NCBI RefSeq assembly: GCF_000467125.1
Contig: NZ_BATJ01000015.1
Coordinates: 16,197 to 80,196, forward strand
DNA from: Vibrio proteolyticus NBRC 13287
GTDB taxonomy: Bacteria > Pseudomonadota > Gammaproteobacteria > Enterobacterales > Vibrionaceae
Direction of reading: 5' to 3'
Length of the DNA: 64,000 nucleotides
Shown here: positions 44,009 to 53,501 of the stretch, piece after piece
Layout: each line of letters starts with the position of its first letter
Position numbering within the stretch: the stretch's first letter is position 1
Notes under the pieces: generated by a model
Seen by the model: the letters and a program-made list of their open reading frames with translations, nothing else
What the model was told of the DNA's origin: nothing
The model's database searches: none
Translations under genes and position numbers: made by a program

Positions 44009-47000
44009 CTATTTTTTACGGCGTCTGAGTAGTAACAGAGCCAGCAGCGAACCCACACCCAGTGAGCCACCACCGCCACCGCCTCCACTACTGACCGGTG
44101 TGTCGGTAATCACTGGTGGTTTTGGCTGCGCTGGTGTATCCGTATCATCTGACTGCGCCGTTTGGGTTACTTCCACTTCAACACCATACGTCCGTACGCC
44201 TTGCTCCGGTGTCGTCAGATCAAGTTCAAACCCCAGCAACTGCACCAAACTGGCGTCGTCTTGTTGCGCGCGGCGAAGACGCTGCGCATCCGCTCCCGCT
44301 AAACGAACTTTAAGGTAACGCGACTCACGCTCCACCCAGGTGACCTCTGCACCCTGTGTCTTACGCCAGAAATACTGATAGTCGACATCCTCTTCAAGCT
44401 CTACAATCGACGCCGCGTCGATCGTCACCAGAGATGTTTGCTCATCAGTTTGATCCACTTCCACAGGAATCGGTGCTGTAACCGGACGCGCTTTCGGCCC
44501 TCGGTTTCGAACCTCAATGGTGAAACGTTGGCTACTCGTTTCACCATCTTCCAGTACCGTCAGTTCCAGTTCGATAACACCGTTCTTGTTCACTTCAGGT
44601 AACGTAAGCCGCGCTCGGGCCGTCTGACTGTCAAAGTCGACCAACGCCGGACCCGAGACTTGTTCCCATTGATATGAAAGGGCTTTGCCCCGCGCTGGCA
44701 ACGACTCACTCGCATCCAGGGTGATCGTTTCCAACTCTCCTCTGGTTTTTTCAAACGGTTTAACCACTATCGCCGGCTTAGGCACTGCGCCAATTGACAC
44801 TGCGTGCTTCACGCTCGACTGATTTTGGCCATCACTGACCGTGGCAACGAACACCAGTTTGGCATTGGCCATGTTTTCACTGACGTTAAAATTCAGCACA
44901 TTGCCGCTTGCCATAAACTGGCTTTCGGGTCCGCTTTCCTGACGCCACGTGTAGCTAAGCGGTTGTGGCCAGTTGTCGTCATCGTAAGCCACTGCCGTCA
45001 AGCTCACACGCTGCCCGAACGCGGCATGGTGCACGCCATCAATTTGTACCTCAGGTGCGGCATTTAGATACGCATCCCAACGAATATTGTGGTGGGCTGA
45101 AACACTAAATTCCCCGTCGTCTGCCGTCACCTGAACATCGATAGCTCCAGGTTTAGATGTCTTCGGCGTGCGTACCCGAATGGTCGACGGACCAGTCCTT
45201 TGCCACTCAATACCCGGCGTAACCTGCCAATTGAGTATGACGCCATCTGGCGTTTCGTCTTGTACCTCAGCCACGACCTTCACCCAGCTATCAGCCTGCG
45301 CACTGTCCGCGCCCATCAGTGCCAGTTGAGGCGCCTTATTGACCGCTATCACGGGAATCGTCGCTGACGCGTTTGCCTGAGCAAGACCGTCGCTGACAAC
45401 CACCTCAACGTCAATATTGCCAACATGGTCGGCTGCAACCGGATAATTCAGTGTCTGAGTATGGAACGTCTGTTGGCCTTCCCCGGTAGTCACCGTCCAG
45501 GTAAGTTTCAGATCAGCAACCTCGTGGTCTTCATCGCTAAGCACCGGTATCAGGATGAGGGTTTCTCCCTGCTTGACACTTTTTCCTTGCAGCGCAATGG
45601 TTGGCGCGCGGTTGACATGGTTGACCATGATCTCGGCCTGCTTCTCTGTTACGCTGCTGACATCATCACGATCAATCACTTTAACCGTGACCTGAAAACG
45701 TGTGTCTGTAGCGACTGACGGTGTCATCCATTGAACCGTTTCTCCTTCACCGATGATTTCGCCGTCAACCAACCACAGCGTTTGCAGAGTATCGATGCCC
45801 TCCGCATCGGACAGTTCAGCCACTTTGAAGGTGACATTCTCGCTCTCATTGCTCTGCGCCGGCACTTGCAACGTAAAAGACGCCGGATCGTTCACCGCAT
45901 TGACCGTGACTGTTTTACTGGCCATTCTCGACGCACCGGAGAAATCAAGCGTCGCTTCCAGCGTGATGTCCTGCGACTGTTTCCAGTTAGGTAAGGTGTA
46001 ACTGAACGTGTTGCCGCTCATTTTCGACTCGGGCAACCCCACAATTTGCCATTGAACGTTATCCAGCAAGTCAAAACCGTGCATCGCCGTTGCCTGAATA
46101 CGGCTGTTTTCTTTCAATTCACCGCGGATCTGAATGTTGAATTCCGGGATACATTCCAATAGATACAGGTCCGCTTGAGATATATTGGAGCTGTTGATTT
46201 GCCAGTCTCCGTCGCTCAGCGTCACCGGCTCCGCCTGACTGTACCAGACCCGGCCGAGATGGTCCGTCATCCGATTCAGTCTCACCACATCACTGTGCCC
46301 GATGCGCTGCATTTCAACATAGGCACCGCCGTTGCCTTTGGTGCGTACCAGCAGTCGCTGGTTGGCATTGTTGTTGATGGTATCAGGCAGCGTGAAGTGC
46401 CATTGATAACGTTCAACTTCGCGGCCCGCCAGACTCAGTAACGGGTTGCCCCCAACCAAAGCCATGTCATAGTCACGCTTTTGCACGACACTATTGTCAC
46501 TCAACGTGTGCGTCAGTTTGAGGCTAGCGGTATTAAACTGGAAACATTGCATCGCCGGTGCCGCTAACCACTCTTGTTGTTTTTTACCAGGTTCCAAATC
46601 CACAATGGTCGCAGGCAAGTCGTTCAGAGCCAGTTCAACTTTCGTGTTGGCTTCACTCTCGTCGCGACTGATGATTGCAACGTCAGCGCTTTGCGTCTGA
46701 GGAGACACAAACGCAGTGCGGCTTTCAGGCGACACATCTCGGGGTAACAAGTTCACATTGGTCAGTTGTTGGCGGAAAACCGCCGCAGCAATCCCAGTCG
46801 CGTCAAGACGCTTAGCCGACTGATAAACAGCAAATGCCGTTTCCTGATATTGCTGGTGCATCGACAAGCCGAGAAACGCTTCCAACACAATCTGGTCAGC
46901 CAGCGCGGCGGCGGGATCTTCACCGTAGCGATTCACCAACTCAATATCATTATTGAGAAACGCGTTCTGGGCGATCGCTTTTCTTGCGCGATATAACGGC

Positions 47001-48493
47001 GCAGCCAGTAATGTTTCTGTCGCAACCGTGCCATACTCACTCGAAACCTTGCTGTGTGCAGAAGATACGTTCGTTTCATATCCGGCAAAGTAGTCCTGCT
47101 CAGGCACATTGTAATCCCGTACAGCTTTGCCACATAAATCGAGCCTCAGGTTGCCAAGAAGCTCATTCCAATCTGAATTACGACTCAACTGAGTACTCGC
47201 CCAGTAATCGGCAAACGCTTCGTTAATGGCCCCATTGATGGGAGTAATAGCCATCCCAACCGGTGCTCCCTGAAGTTTGAGACGTCGGAACAGAGCATGT
47301 CCTTGTTCGTGATACGTAATCGCTGGGTCGTAAGTCGGGCCAAGACAATCGCTTTTTCCAACAGCAATCAAGTCAAAATCCGGCAGGTATTTATCAAACC
47401 TTATATCGCTGTCGGTCAGCATCAGACCAACCTTGTGCTCTCCGATGAAGTCGTAAGACAGGGTCTCGGCGGCATAACTGAAACCATCGTGGATGGCTTG
47501 CATATTGGTTAGGATCGCTGGGATCTGATAACGACTGACCTCGCTCGCCGCATTCCAGAATTGAGCATAGTCTGCATTGAGTGAATGCCCCCACCAATGG
47601 AAGTCTTGATTAGAATAAAATTGCGTATAACTCGACTCCGGCTCTGAGAGTGATTTAAGTGGCAGTGTCTTTGGTACCTGACCGGGTTGCTCAGTCCAAA
47701 AAGAGGGAGTAAATAAGTTGCCAAGCTGCTCTGAGGGATCGTCGCCATAGCCGAGCCACTTAAACTCAAGCGGAGACACTAATGGCGTCGAGTTGGCTAT
47801 TTTTGCTTGGTAATAAAAGCCGCTCGCTCTACCATCAACGCTGCTGATGAACATTTCCAGATTCCCTTGCGGCCCGTTGAGAGGCACTGTGACATAATAG
47901 CCCAGAACCAGTTGTCCTTTTATCCAACGATAGATTGGTATCGCTGTGATCGCATCACGATCGACAGTCAATGTAAGCGTTTCGCCATCCTCAGAGCGCA
48001 TGGTCAGTAAGCTGCTTCTTAGTTTGATCAGTCCACTTATCGGCGAACGCTCTGTGTCCAGTTGCAGCTTCGTTTGTGACACAGCCTCGTCAGCACTCGT
48101 GACCACACTACCACTTGCTTCCGGTGGGTTGAGCGGCAAGTCAACCTGATACTGGTAGCGGAACAGTTCACACTGATCATTCAGCGACAAAATCACGTCT
48201 TGCCCGTGCACAGGTACGTTATCTTTTTGCAACGTAAACAGGAAGTGATGGCTATTGAAGCCACTCACTTGATTAATAAACAAATATTGCGAGGCCTGCT
48301 TGTGGTCGACATTCAGGTTTTGCAATAGCTGCTCCAGGACTTCCCTTGCCTGTTCAGCGCCAACCTTTCCAGTTGAACTGCATGCGTACTCCTTTTCCAG
48401 CGGAAACGACAGCCCGGGTTCAAAGCCAGTGCTGGCCATTGCTGGCGAAATAGACGCCATTGTGGATATTAATAACCATGGTCGATATGACAC
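44009..48493 (-). CDS. Secreted gluzincin-type metallopeptidase with Ig/PKD-like repeats and GlyGly-CTERM
   Basis: 1494 residues, GTG start after AGGGAG. Signal peptide (MSYRPWLLISTMASISPAMA). Propeptide-like region to about 300. Zinc motif HEQGH (His395, Glu396, His399) with a third ligand candidate Glu425 in INEAFADYW, the M4/M36 arrangement. From about 700, four or more PKD/cadherin-like repeats (VSDGLAQANASATIPVIAVN is typical). The C-terminus is a GlyGly-CTERM signal: a run of seven glycines, the hydrophobic SLGVGSLLALLLL and RRRKK, which is cleaved by rhombosortase for type II secretion and surface release. The substrate is unknown. Confidence 0.88.
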   Translation of the reverse strand: MSYRPWLLISTMASISPAMASTGFEPGLSFPLEKEYACSSTGKVGAEQAREVLEQLLQNLNVDHKQASQYLFINQVSGFNSHHFLFTLQKDNVPVHGQDVILSLNDQCELFRYQYQVDLPLNPPEASGSVVTSADEAVSQTKLQLDTERSPISGLIKLRSSLLTMRSEDGETLTLTVDRDAITAIPIYRWIKGQLVLGYYVTVPLNGPQGNLEMFISSVDGRASGFYYQAKIANSTPLVSPLEFKWLGYGDDPSEQLGNLFTPSFWTEQPGQVPKTLPLKSLSEPESSYTQFYSNQDFHWWGHSLNADYAQFWNAASEVSRYQIPAILTNMQAIHDGFSYAAETLSYDFIGEHKVGLMLTDSDIRFDKYLPDFDLIAVGKSDCLGPTYDPAITYHEQGHALFRRLKLQGAPVGMAITPINGAINEAFADYWASTQLSRNSDWNELLGNLRLDLCGKAVRDYNVPEQDYFAGYETNVSSAHSKVSSEYGTVATETLLAAPLYRARKAIAQNAFLNNDIELVNRYGEDPAAALADQIVLEAFLGLSMHQQYQETAFAVYQSAKRLDATGIAAAVFRQQLTNVNLLPRDVSPESRTAFVSPQTQSADVAIISRDESEANTKVELALNDLPATIVDLEPGKKQQEWLAAPAMQCFQFNTASLKLTHTLSDNSVVQKRDYDMALVGGNPLLSLAGREVERYQWHFTLPDTINNNANQRLLVRTKGNGGAYVEMQRIGHSDVVRLNRMTDHLGRVWYSQAEPVTLSDGDWQINSSNISQADLYLLECIPEFNIQIRGELKENSRIQATAMHGFDLLDNVQWQIVGLPESKMSGNTFSYTLPNWKQSQDITLEATLDFSGASRMASKTVTVNAVNDPASFTLQVPAQSNESENVTFKVAELSDAEGIDTLQTLWLVDGEIIGEGETVQWMTPSVATDTRFQVTVKVIDRDDVSSVTEKQAEIMVNHVNRAPTIALQGKSVKQGETLILIPVLSDEDHEVADLKLTWTVTTGEGQQTFHTQTLNYPVAADHVGNIDVEVVVSDGLAQANASATIPVIAVNKAPQLALMGADSAQADSWVKVVAEVQDETPDGVILNWQVTPGIEWQRTGPSTIRVRTPKTSKPGAIDVQVTADDGEFSVSAHHNIRWDAYLNAAPEVQIDGVHHAAFGQRVSLTAVAYDDDNWPQPLSYTWRQESGPESQFMASGNVLNFNVSENMANAKLVFVATVSDGQNQSSVKHAVSIGAVPKPAIVVKPFEKTRGELETITLDASESLPARGKALSYQWEQVSGPALVDFDSQTARARLTLPEVNKNGVIELELTVLEDGETSSQRFTIEVRNRGPKARPVTAPIPVEVDQTDEQTSLVTIDAASIVELEEDVDYQYFWRKTQGAEVTWVERESRYLKVRLAGADAQRLRRAQQDDASLVQLLGFELDLTTPEQGVRTYGVEVEVTQTAQSDDTDTPAQPKPPVITDTPVSSGGGGGGGSLGVGSLLALLLLRRRKK

Positions 48494-48684
48494 GTAGATC
48501 TCCCTAAATAACAGAAATATAAAGAGGCCGCATTCTACGTGGGGTTAATTCAACAAATAACGAAAACATCCAGGCAATTTGTGCCTGTTTTATGGTGAGA
48601 ATTGATTAGGAGAAGCAACGTGACGTAGCGTGTCAGACGGCATGGCGAGACAACGACGCCCAGGCAATCCGGGCGCGCTGAAAG

Positions 48685-49242
48685 TTAAGCTTCAAGCGGG
48701 CGAATAATCCGGCAGGGGTTACCGGCCGCCACCACATTAGCAGGAATATCTCGTGTCACTACACTGCCAGCGCCAATGACACTGTTCTCACCAATGGTCA
48801 CACCCGGACACACAATCGCTCCGCCACCAATCCAGACGTTGTCACCGATGGTGATCGGCAAACCAAATTCAACGCCCTCTGCCACCCGAGCTTGCACATC
48901 CAACGGATGACTCGCCGTATAGAGCTGAACATTGGGTGCCAACAACACGTTGTTACCAATCCGCACTTCTGCGACGTCCAGGATCACGCAGTTGAAGTTG
49001 GCGTAGAAATTCTTGCCCACGTGAATGTGACAACCATAATCACAACGAAACGGCGGCTCCAGATACGCGTCTGGCGCATCCGGCAATAACTGATCAATAG
49101 CACTGCGCCACTCGTCGCTGTCCGGGATACTCTGATTCAGCACAAGCAGTTGGCGGCGACAGGCAATACGCATCTGATACAATTCCTGATCCCAGGCCAA
49201 ATAAGGCTCTCCGGCCAACATCTTCTCTCTTTGTGTTTTCAT
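48685..49242 (-). CDS. maa: Maltose O-acetyltransferase-like (LacA/Maa family)
   Basis: About 185 residues from ATG 49242 (MKTQREKMLAGEPY); an upstream ATG adds 11 unconserved residues. Left-handed beta-helix of hexapeptide repeats (IGDNVWIGGGAIVCPGVTIG, ENSVIGAGSVVTRDIP). Catalytic His in LYTASHPLD, acetyl-CoA-type region near the C-terminus. Acetylates sugars such as maltose or glucose in the cytoplasm. No clear operon partner; the divergent gene is the CNNM-type protein. Confidence 0.9.
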   Translation of the reverse strand: MKTQREKMLAGEPYLAWDQELYQMRIACRRQLLVLNQSIPDSDEWRSAIDQLLPDAPDAYLEPPFRCDYGCHIHVGKNFYANFNCVILDVAEVRIGNNVLLAPNVQLYTASHPLDVQARVAEGVEFGLPITIGDNVWIGGGAIVCPGVTIGENSVIGAGSVVTRDIPANVVAAGNPCRIIRPLEA

Positions 49243-49452
49243 TTCTGCTCTTCTTAGCGTGTGTTCTCGCTTCATCCTCGCGCCAGCTCAGTCAATCACG
49301 CTTTATCACTGGCAATCAAGTTCATTAGTCAATATAACCGACTGAAATCAGAGTATTTGTCACAGCAACCAAAATTATCTCAGCGAAATCACAAACCGCT
49401 CTCGTATGCTCGGATATGCTTAAAACAGTATCAATACAAAGGTAATGACGTT

Positions 49453-50754
49453 ATGGATGTGCTTCTGCTGATGGCGCTAATTCTACTTAATGGCGTCTTT
49501 GCAATGTCTGAAATTGCTCTGGTCGCCGTACGCAGCGGCCGGCTCAAACAGCTCTCTGATCACAGCCATTCGGCTCGTACAGCCCTGATACTGAAAGAGA
49601 ACCCGACGCTGTTTCTCTCCACCATTCAGATCGGTATAACCGCCATCGGTTTGCTAAACGGTATCGTCGGTGAAGCCACGCTGTCGGAGCCATTTGAACT
49701 GTGGCTGATCAGACAGGGCATGGAGCCCAAAATCGCCAACCTGTTTTCCACTGGTTGTGTGGTTATTGTGATCACCTATTTTTCAATTGTGATCGGGGAG
49801 TTAGTTCCCAAGCGTTACGCTCAAGCTAACGCCGAGCGTATTTCCATTATTGTCGCCCGCCCTATTCATCTGCTATCCAAGATTACAATTCCCTTTGTTG
49901 CTCTGCTGACAGCCTCCACCGAAGGCTTATTGCGCATCATCGGACAATCTCAAAATGCCACAGAGTGTGTCACTGAAGAAGATGTCCAGGCAATCGTCAA
50001 TGAAGGGTCTGAATCCGGCGCCTTAGATCCCAAAGAGCATGACATGATCCACAACATAATGCGCCTTAACGACCGTCCCGCCAGCTCTCTGATGACCCCA
50101 CGAAGGGATGTGGATTATCTCGATATTGACCGGCCACTGGACGAGGTGATGCAGCGTATCCGAGAGACCCGGCATAAAGTATTTCCGGTTTGTCACGGCC
50201 ACCTGGACAATCTCATTGGCACCATCTCGTCTAAGGCCATGCTCAATCGCAGCCACAAACTGTCGGTCAACGCTCTGACCGGTATGGCCAAAGTGGCGCT
50301 GTACATCCCCGAAACCATGAAAGGCTTGCAACTGCTTAATCACATGCAAACCACCAGCACAGAAATGGTCTTTGTTGTCGATGAATATGGTGATTTGCAA
50401 GGCCTTATTACCTTATACGACATTTTGGAAGCCATCGCAGGAGAGCTCTCCCTTGAACCCGAAGAAGCCTGGATGATGACTCAACCCGACGGTAGCTTGC
50501 TGGTCGATGCAATGATCCCCATCAGTGAACTCAAACAACGCCTCAACCTGACGGCTCTGGCGGATGAAGACCAGCACGGCTACCAGACCCTCAGCGGCAT
50601 GCTACTGTGGCTCAGCGGCGAGCTGCCTGAAAAAGGAGAAACCGTCTACTGGGACGACTGGCAGTTCCGCATTGAAGGCGTCGAGCAAAACCGCGTCACT
50701 AAAGTACGCATTACGCGCAAAGAGTTCAGTACCGCGAACCAAAAACCGGACTAG
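49453..50754 (+). CDS. CNNM/CorC-type membrane protein (DUF21, CBS pair, CorC_HlyC)
   Basis: 433 residues. DUF21 membrane domain 1-190 (MDVLLLMALILLNGVFAMSE and VIVITYFSIVIGELVPKRYA), two CBS repeats about 205-330 with LMTPRRDVDYLDID, and a C-terminal CorC_HlyC domain. Related to YtfL/PaeA, with proposed roles in Mg2+ or polyamine export. I choose ATG 49453: the upstream 64 codons carry no membrane segment and no family resemblance. The last bases run into the inverted repeat shared with the tetR promoter. Confidence 0.88.
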   Translation: MDVLLLMALILLNGVFAMSEIALVAVRSGRLKQLSDHSHSARTALILKENPTLFLSTIQIGITAIGLLNGIVGEATLSEPFELWLIRQGMEPKIANLFSTGCVVIVITYFSIVIGELVPKRYAQANAERISIIVARPIHLLSKITIPFVALLTASTEGLLRIIGQSQNATECVTEEDVQAIVNEGSESGALDPKEHDMIHNIMRLNDRPASSLMTPRRDVDYLDIDRPLDEVMQRIRETRHKVFPVCHGHLDNLIGTISSKAMLNRSHKLSVNALTGMAKVALYIPETMKGLQLLNHMQTTSTEMVFVVDEYGDLQGLITLYDILEAIAGELSLEPEEAWMMTQPDGSLLVDAMIPISELKQRLNLTALADEDQHGYQTLSGMLLWLSGELPEKGETVYWDDWQFRIEGVEQNRVTKVRITRKEFSTANQKPD

Positions 50755-50772
50755 ACGACTGGTCTAGTCCGG
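50746..50772 (+). promoter_or_regulatory. TetR operator upstream of tetR
   Basis: CCGGACTAGAC/GTCTAGTCCGG, perfect 11-bp arms around GACTG. The left arm overlaps the end of the CNNM-type gene and TTTAT follows, so it could also terminate that transcript. Core TAGACGACTGGTCTA is identical to the site upstream of curA. Confidence 0.8.
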
Positions 50773-50787
50773 TTTATAGTAGCGCCC

Positions 50788-51372
50788 ATGAATACAAAAA
50801 CACACGATACCCGCCAGCACATTCTCGATATCGGCTATGAGTTGGTGGTAACTAAAGGCTTTACCCGCGTCGGTTTGGCCGAACTTTTGAAATGTGCCGA
50901 CGTACCGAAAGGCTCTTTCTATCACTACTTCAAGTCCAAAGAACACTTTGGCGAAGCGTTAATCCAAGCGTATTTCGAACACTATTTATCACGCATCGAG
51001 GTGCTGTTCAATGCACCAGAGCAGAATGGTTATCAACGCCTGACCCACTATTTTGAACGCTGGGCTGATACAGAAAACGGCACCTGCAACGCCAACCGTT
51101 GCCTGGTCGTCAAGCTCAGTGGTGAAGTGTCAGATTTGTCAGACAGCATGCGCCTTGCGTTGTTAGATGGCGCCGAACGCATCATCGCAGCCTTGGCTGA
51201 GTGTATTGAGCAAGGCATTCAGGATGATTCGGTACGTCGCTGCGACAGCAAGCTCACGGCGCGCCAGCTTTATCAAACCTGGATTGGCGCCAGTCTGCTG
51301 AATAAGCTTTATCAGGATCAATCTGGTCTGAAACAGAGCCTAATCAGCACTCGGCAACTGCTTCAGCCTTAA
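50788..51372 (+). CDS. TetR-family repressor
   Basis: 194 residues with N-terminal helix-turn-helix (VVTKGFTRVGLAELLKCADV, PKGSFYHYFKSKEHF) and a C-terminal ligand/dimer domain that includes CNANRCLVVKLSGEVS. The two close cysteines hint at a thiol-reactive or electrophile-sensing site, an inference. The two identical operator cores flanking it and curA suggest it represses both. ATG 50788 has only a weak ribosome-binding site. Confidence 0.92.
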   Translation: MNTKTHDTRQHILDIGYELVVTKGFTRVGLAELLKCADVPKGSFYHYFKSKEHFGEALIQAYFEHYLSRIEVLFNAPEQNGYQRLTHYFERWADTENGTCNANRCLVVKLSGEVSDLSDSMRLALLDGAERIIAALAECIEQGIQDDSVRRCDSKLTARQLYQTWIGASLLNKLYQDQSGLKQSLISTRQLLQP

Positions 51373-51395
51373 TTTAGGCACACGTTATAATCCCG

Positions 51396-51419
51396 TCCCG
51401 ATTCGGCTCGGGATTTTTT
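51396..51419 (+). terminator. Terminator of tetR
   Basis: TCCCGA/TCGGGA stem followed by six T, between tetR and the curA operator, so curA is transcribed from its own promoter. Confidence 0.8.
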
Positions 51420-51430
51420 ACAAACCAACA

Positions 51431-51447
51431 CTAGACGACTGGTCTAA
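51431..51447 (+). promoter_or_regulatory. TetR operator upstream of curA-like gene
   Basis: Same 15-base core TAGACGACTGGTCTA as the tetR operator (50752-50766), here 17 bases before the curA ribosome-binding site. The flanking arms are shorter than at tetR. Confidence 0.75.
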
Positions 51448-51462
51448 TATAAGGAATTACTT

Positions 51463-52494
51463 ATGTCTCAGCCTCTAAACCGCCGCATTGTCTTAGCATC
51501 TCGCCCTCACGGCGCACCAACAACAAACAACTTCCGTTTGGAAGAAACCAGTAAACCAACCCCTGCAGCCGGCGAAATCTTGCTACGCAGTGTCTATCTG
51601 TCACTCGACCCGTATATGCGCGGACGAATGAGCGACGCGAAATCGTACGCCGATCCCGTCGCATTGAACGACGTGATGGTCGGCGGCACTGTGTGTCAGG
51701 TTGAAACCTCGCACCATCCCGATTTCGGCGCCGGTGAATGGGTACTGGCTTACACCGGTTGGCAGGATTACGCACTTTCCAATGGCGAAGGACTGATCAA
51801 ACTGGGGACAAATCCCGTAAACCCTTCTTATGCTTTGGGAGTGATGGGCATGCCTGGCTTTACCGCGTACATGGGCCTTTTAGATATCGGCCAACCAAAA
51901 GCGGGCGAAACCCTTGTCGTGGCAGCTGCCACCGGCCCTGTCGGTGCGACCGTGGGACAAATTGGTAAACTAAAAGGTTGCCGCGTGATCGGCATTGCTG
52001 GTGGCGAAGAAAAATGTCGTTACGCGAAAGACGTACTGGGGTTTGACGACTGCCTCGATCACAAAGAGGAAAATTTCGCCCAGCGCCTGGCTCAGGCCTG
52101 CGACAACGGCATCGACATATACTTTGAAAATGTCGGTGGCAAAGTGTTTGATGCAGTCATGCCGCTACTGAATACTGGCGCACGCATTCCCCTGTGCGGC
52201 CTGGTCTCACAATACAATGCGACGACGCTGCCTGAGGGGCCGGATCGTCTGTCCATGTTCATGGGGCAACTACTGGTTAAGCGCATCAAAGTTCAAGGGT
52301 TCATCATCTTTGATGATTATGCCCACCGTTATGGTGAGTTTGCCGAAGACATGAACCGATGGTTGGCCGAAGGCAAAATTCAGTATCGTGAACACCTGGT
52401 GGATGGCCTGGAAAACGCTCCCGACGCCTTTATTGGCCTGCTGGAAGGTAAGAACTTCGGCAAGCTGGTGATTCAAACTAACCAACCAATTTAA
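51463..52494 (+). CDS. curA: Zinc-free MDR oxidoreductase, CurA type
   Basis: 343 residues. NADPH-dependent enone reductase/leukotriene B4 12-hydroxydehydrogenase family: LSLDPYMRGRM, MGMPGFTAYMGL, Rossmann ATGPVGATVGQIGKLKGC, and YFENVGG. No zinc-binding cysteines, as in this family. Likely reduces alpha,beta-unsaturated carbonyls. Repressed by the upstream TetR protein if the operator match is right. A glutathione transferase gene follows after 10 bp, supporting an electrophile-detoxification operon. Confidence 0.9.
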   Translation: MSQPLNRRIVLASRPHGAPTTNNFRLEETSKPTPAAGEILLRSVYLSLDPYMRGRMSDAKSYADPVALNDVMVGGTVCQVETSHHPDFGAGEWVLAYTGWQDYALSNGEGLIKLGTNPVNPSYALGVMGMPGFTAYMGLLDIGQPKAGETLVVAAATGPVGATVGQIGKLKGCRVIGIAGGEEKCRYAKDVLGFDDCLDHKEENFAQRLAQACDNGIDIYFENVGGKVFDAVMPLLNTGARIPLCGLVSQYNATTLPEGPDRLSMFMGQLLVKRIKVQGFIIFDDYAHRYGEFAEDMNRWLAEGKIQYREHLVDGLENAPDAFIGLLEGKNFGKLVIQTNQPI

Positions 52495-52504
52495 GGACCT
52501 GAGG

Positions 52505-53122
52505 ATGATTACACTTCACCATCTAAACCAGTCTCGCTCAAAACGCATTATCTGGTTACTGGAAGAACTGGGACTGGACTATCAGATCACCCCCTACCAC
52601 CGAGACAGCGTGACCTTTCTGGCGCCGCCTGAGCTAACATCGGTTCATCCGTTGGGGAAATCGCCCGTGATCGAAATGAACGGCGAAGTGATTGCCGAGT
52701 CCGGAGCCATCACAGAGATCCTGATCGATACCTACGCCGCAGATGTACTGGCTCCGAAACGTGGGACTGCGGCTTACCGCGATTATCTGCAGTGGCTCCA
52801 CTTTGCTGAGAGTTCCGCCATGTTGCCGCTGCTGCTCAAACTGTTCGTTGCCAAAGACGGTGCACCGACTAACTTTTTGCAAGGCTACGCCGATAGTGAA
52901 GCCGACAAGATCCTCAGCTACTTTGACCAGCGTCTGGAGGGCAAACAGTACCTGGTCGGCGAAAAGCTCAGCGGCGCCGATATCATGATGTCATTTATCG
53001 TCGACGTCACTGCCCAGTTTGGTTTGCTCGCACGTTACCCGAACATTCAGCGCTACGCCGCCACTTTGGCCGAGCATCCTGCCAGCCAAAAAGCGCAGCA
53101 ACTGGAAGCGCAATACGCCTAA
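52505..53122 (+). CDS. Glutathione S-transferase
   Basis: 205 residues. N-terminal thioredoxin-like domain (SRSKRIIWLLEELGLDYQIT, HPLGKSPVIEMNGEVIAESG with the glutathione-binding ES) and C-terminal helical domain (YLVGEKLSGADIMMSFIVDV). Catalytic residue is probably the Ser near position 10. Co-transcribed with curA-like gene; conjugates glutathione to electrophiles. Confidence 0.93.
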   Translation: MITLHHLNQSRSKRIIWLLEELGLDYQITPYHRDSVTFLAPPELTSVHPLGKSPVIEMNGEVIAESGAITEILIDTYAADVLAPKRGTAAYRDYLQWLHFAESSAMLPLLLKLFVAKDGAPTNFLQGYADSEADKILSYFDQRLEGKQYLVGEKLSGADIMMSFIVDVTAQFGLLARYPNIQRYAATLAEHPASQKAQQLEAQYA

Positions 53123-53130
53123 CCCTTGAC

Positions 53131-53156
53131 ACCGCCAGTATCACGCTGGCGGTTTT
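53131..53156 (+). terminator. Terminator of the curA-gst operon
   Basis: ACCGCCAG/CTGGCGGT stem, 7-nt loop, five T, 9 bases after the stop codon. Confidence 0.85.
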
Positions 53157-53360
53157 TCTGCGCCTTACTTCGGTTTTATCGCCCCCCTCCCTTTCTCCCA
53201 ACACCTAGGTACCTATCACCAGATAGACAATAGCTATCAAATCAATCATCACAATCGATTTTCCACCCGGCCAATTCAGAACTAATCTTATCTATGAGTC
53301 AGGCGTCGACAACCATCTTGATTGTGGCGTCCCGGCCGCATACCACGCTGTTTGGAGCAT

Positions 53361-53383
53361 AAAAAAGGCGCACATGGCGCCTT
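53361..53383 (-). terminator. Minus-strand terminator
   Basis: AAGGCGC/GCGCCTT stem followed on the minus strand by six T; probable end of the transcript of the gene at 53502-55253. Confidence 0.75.
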
Positions 53384-53408
53384 AGAATATTGGTCGGGGA
53401 GATCTGCC

Positions 53409-53468
53409 ATGCAAACACTCACCTTTTTTAAACTGTTTGATACCGAAGAGCTGTTTATCTTCTATTAA
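53409..53468 (+). CDS. Possible 19-residue small protein or leader peptide
   Basis: ATG 53409 lies 7 bases after GGGGAG and encodes MQTLTFFKLFDTEELFIFY, then TAA. It is followed at once by a perfect GC-rich hairpin (53469-53489). The ribosome-binding site is very good, but no downstream plus-strand gene is present, so an attenuator role has no target here. No family known. Confidence 0.3.
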   Translation: MQTLTFFKLFDTEELFIFY

Positions 53469-53489
53469 GCCGCTGCCAAAAGCAGCGGC
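53469..53489. terminator. GC-rich hairpin after the unknown membrane-anchored protein gene
   Basis: GCCGCTGC/GCAGCGGC perfect 8-bp stem with a 5-nt loop. On the minus strand it follows the stop codon of the gene at 53502 by 12 bases and has only TTAATAG after it; a stabilising 3' hairpin or weak terminator. Confidence 0.5.
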
Positions 53490-53501
53490 AATTTGAGTAC
53501 C

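Noticed and set aside
48640..48684. Hairpin CGCCC/GGGCG after the acetyltransferase gene as a terminator
   Set aside because: A stem forms but no T-run follows on the minus strand.
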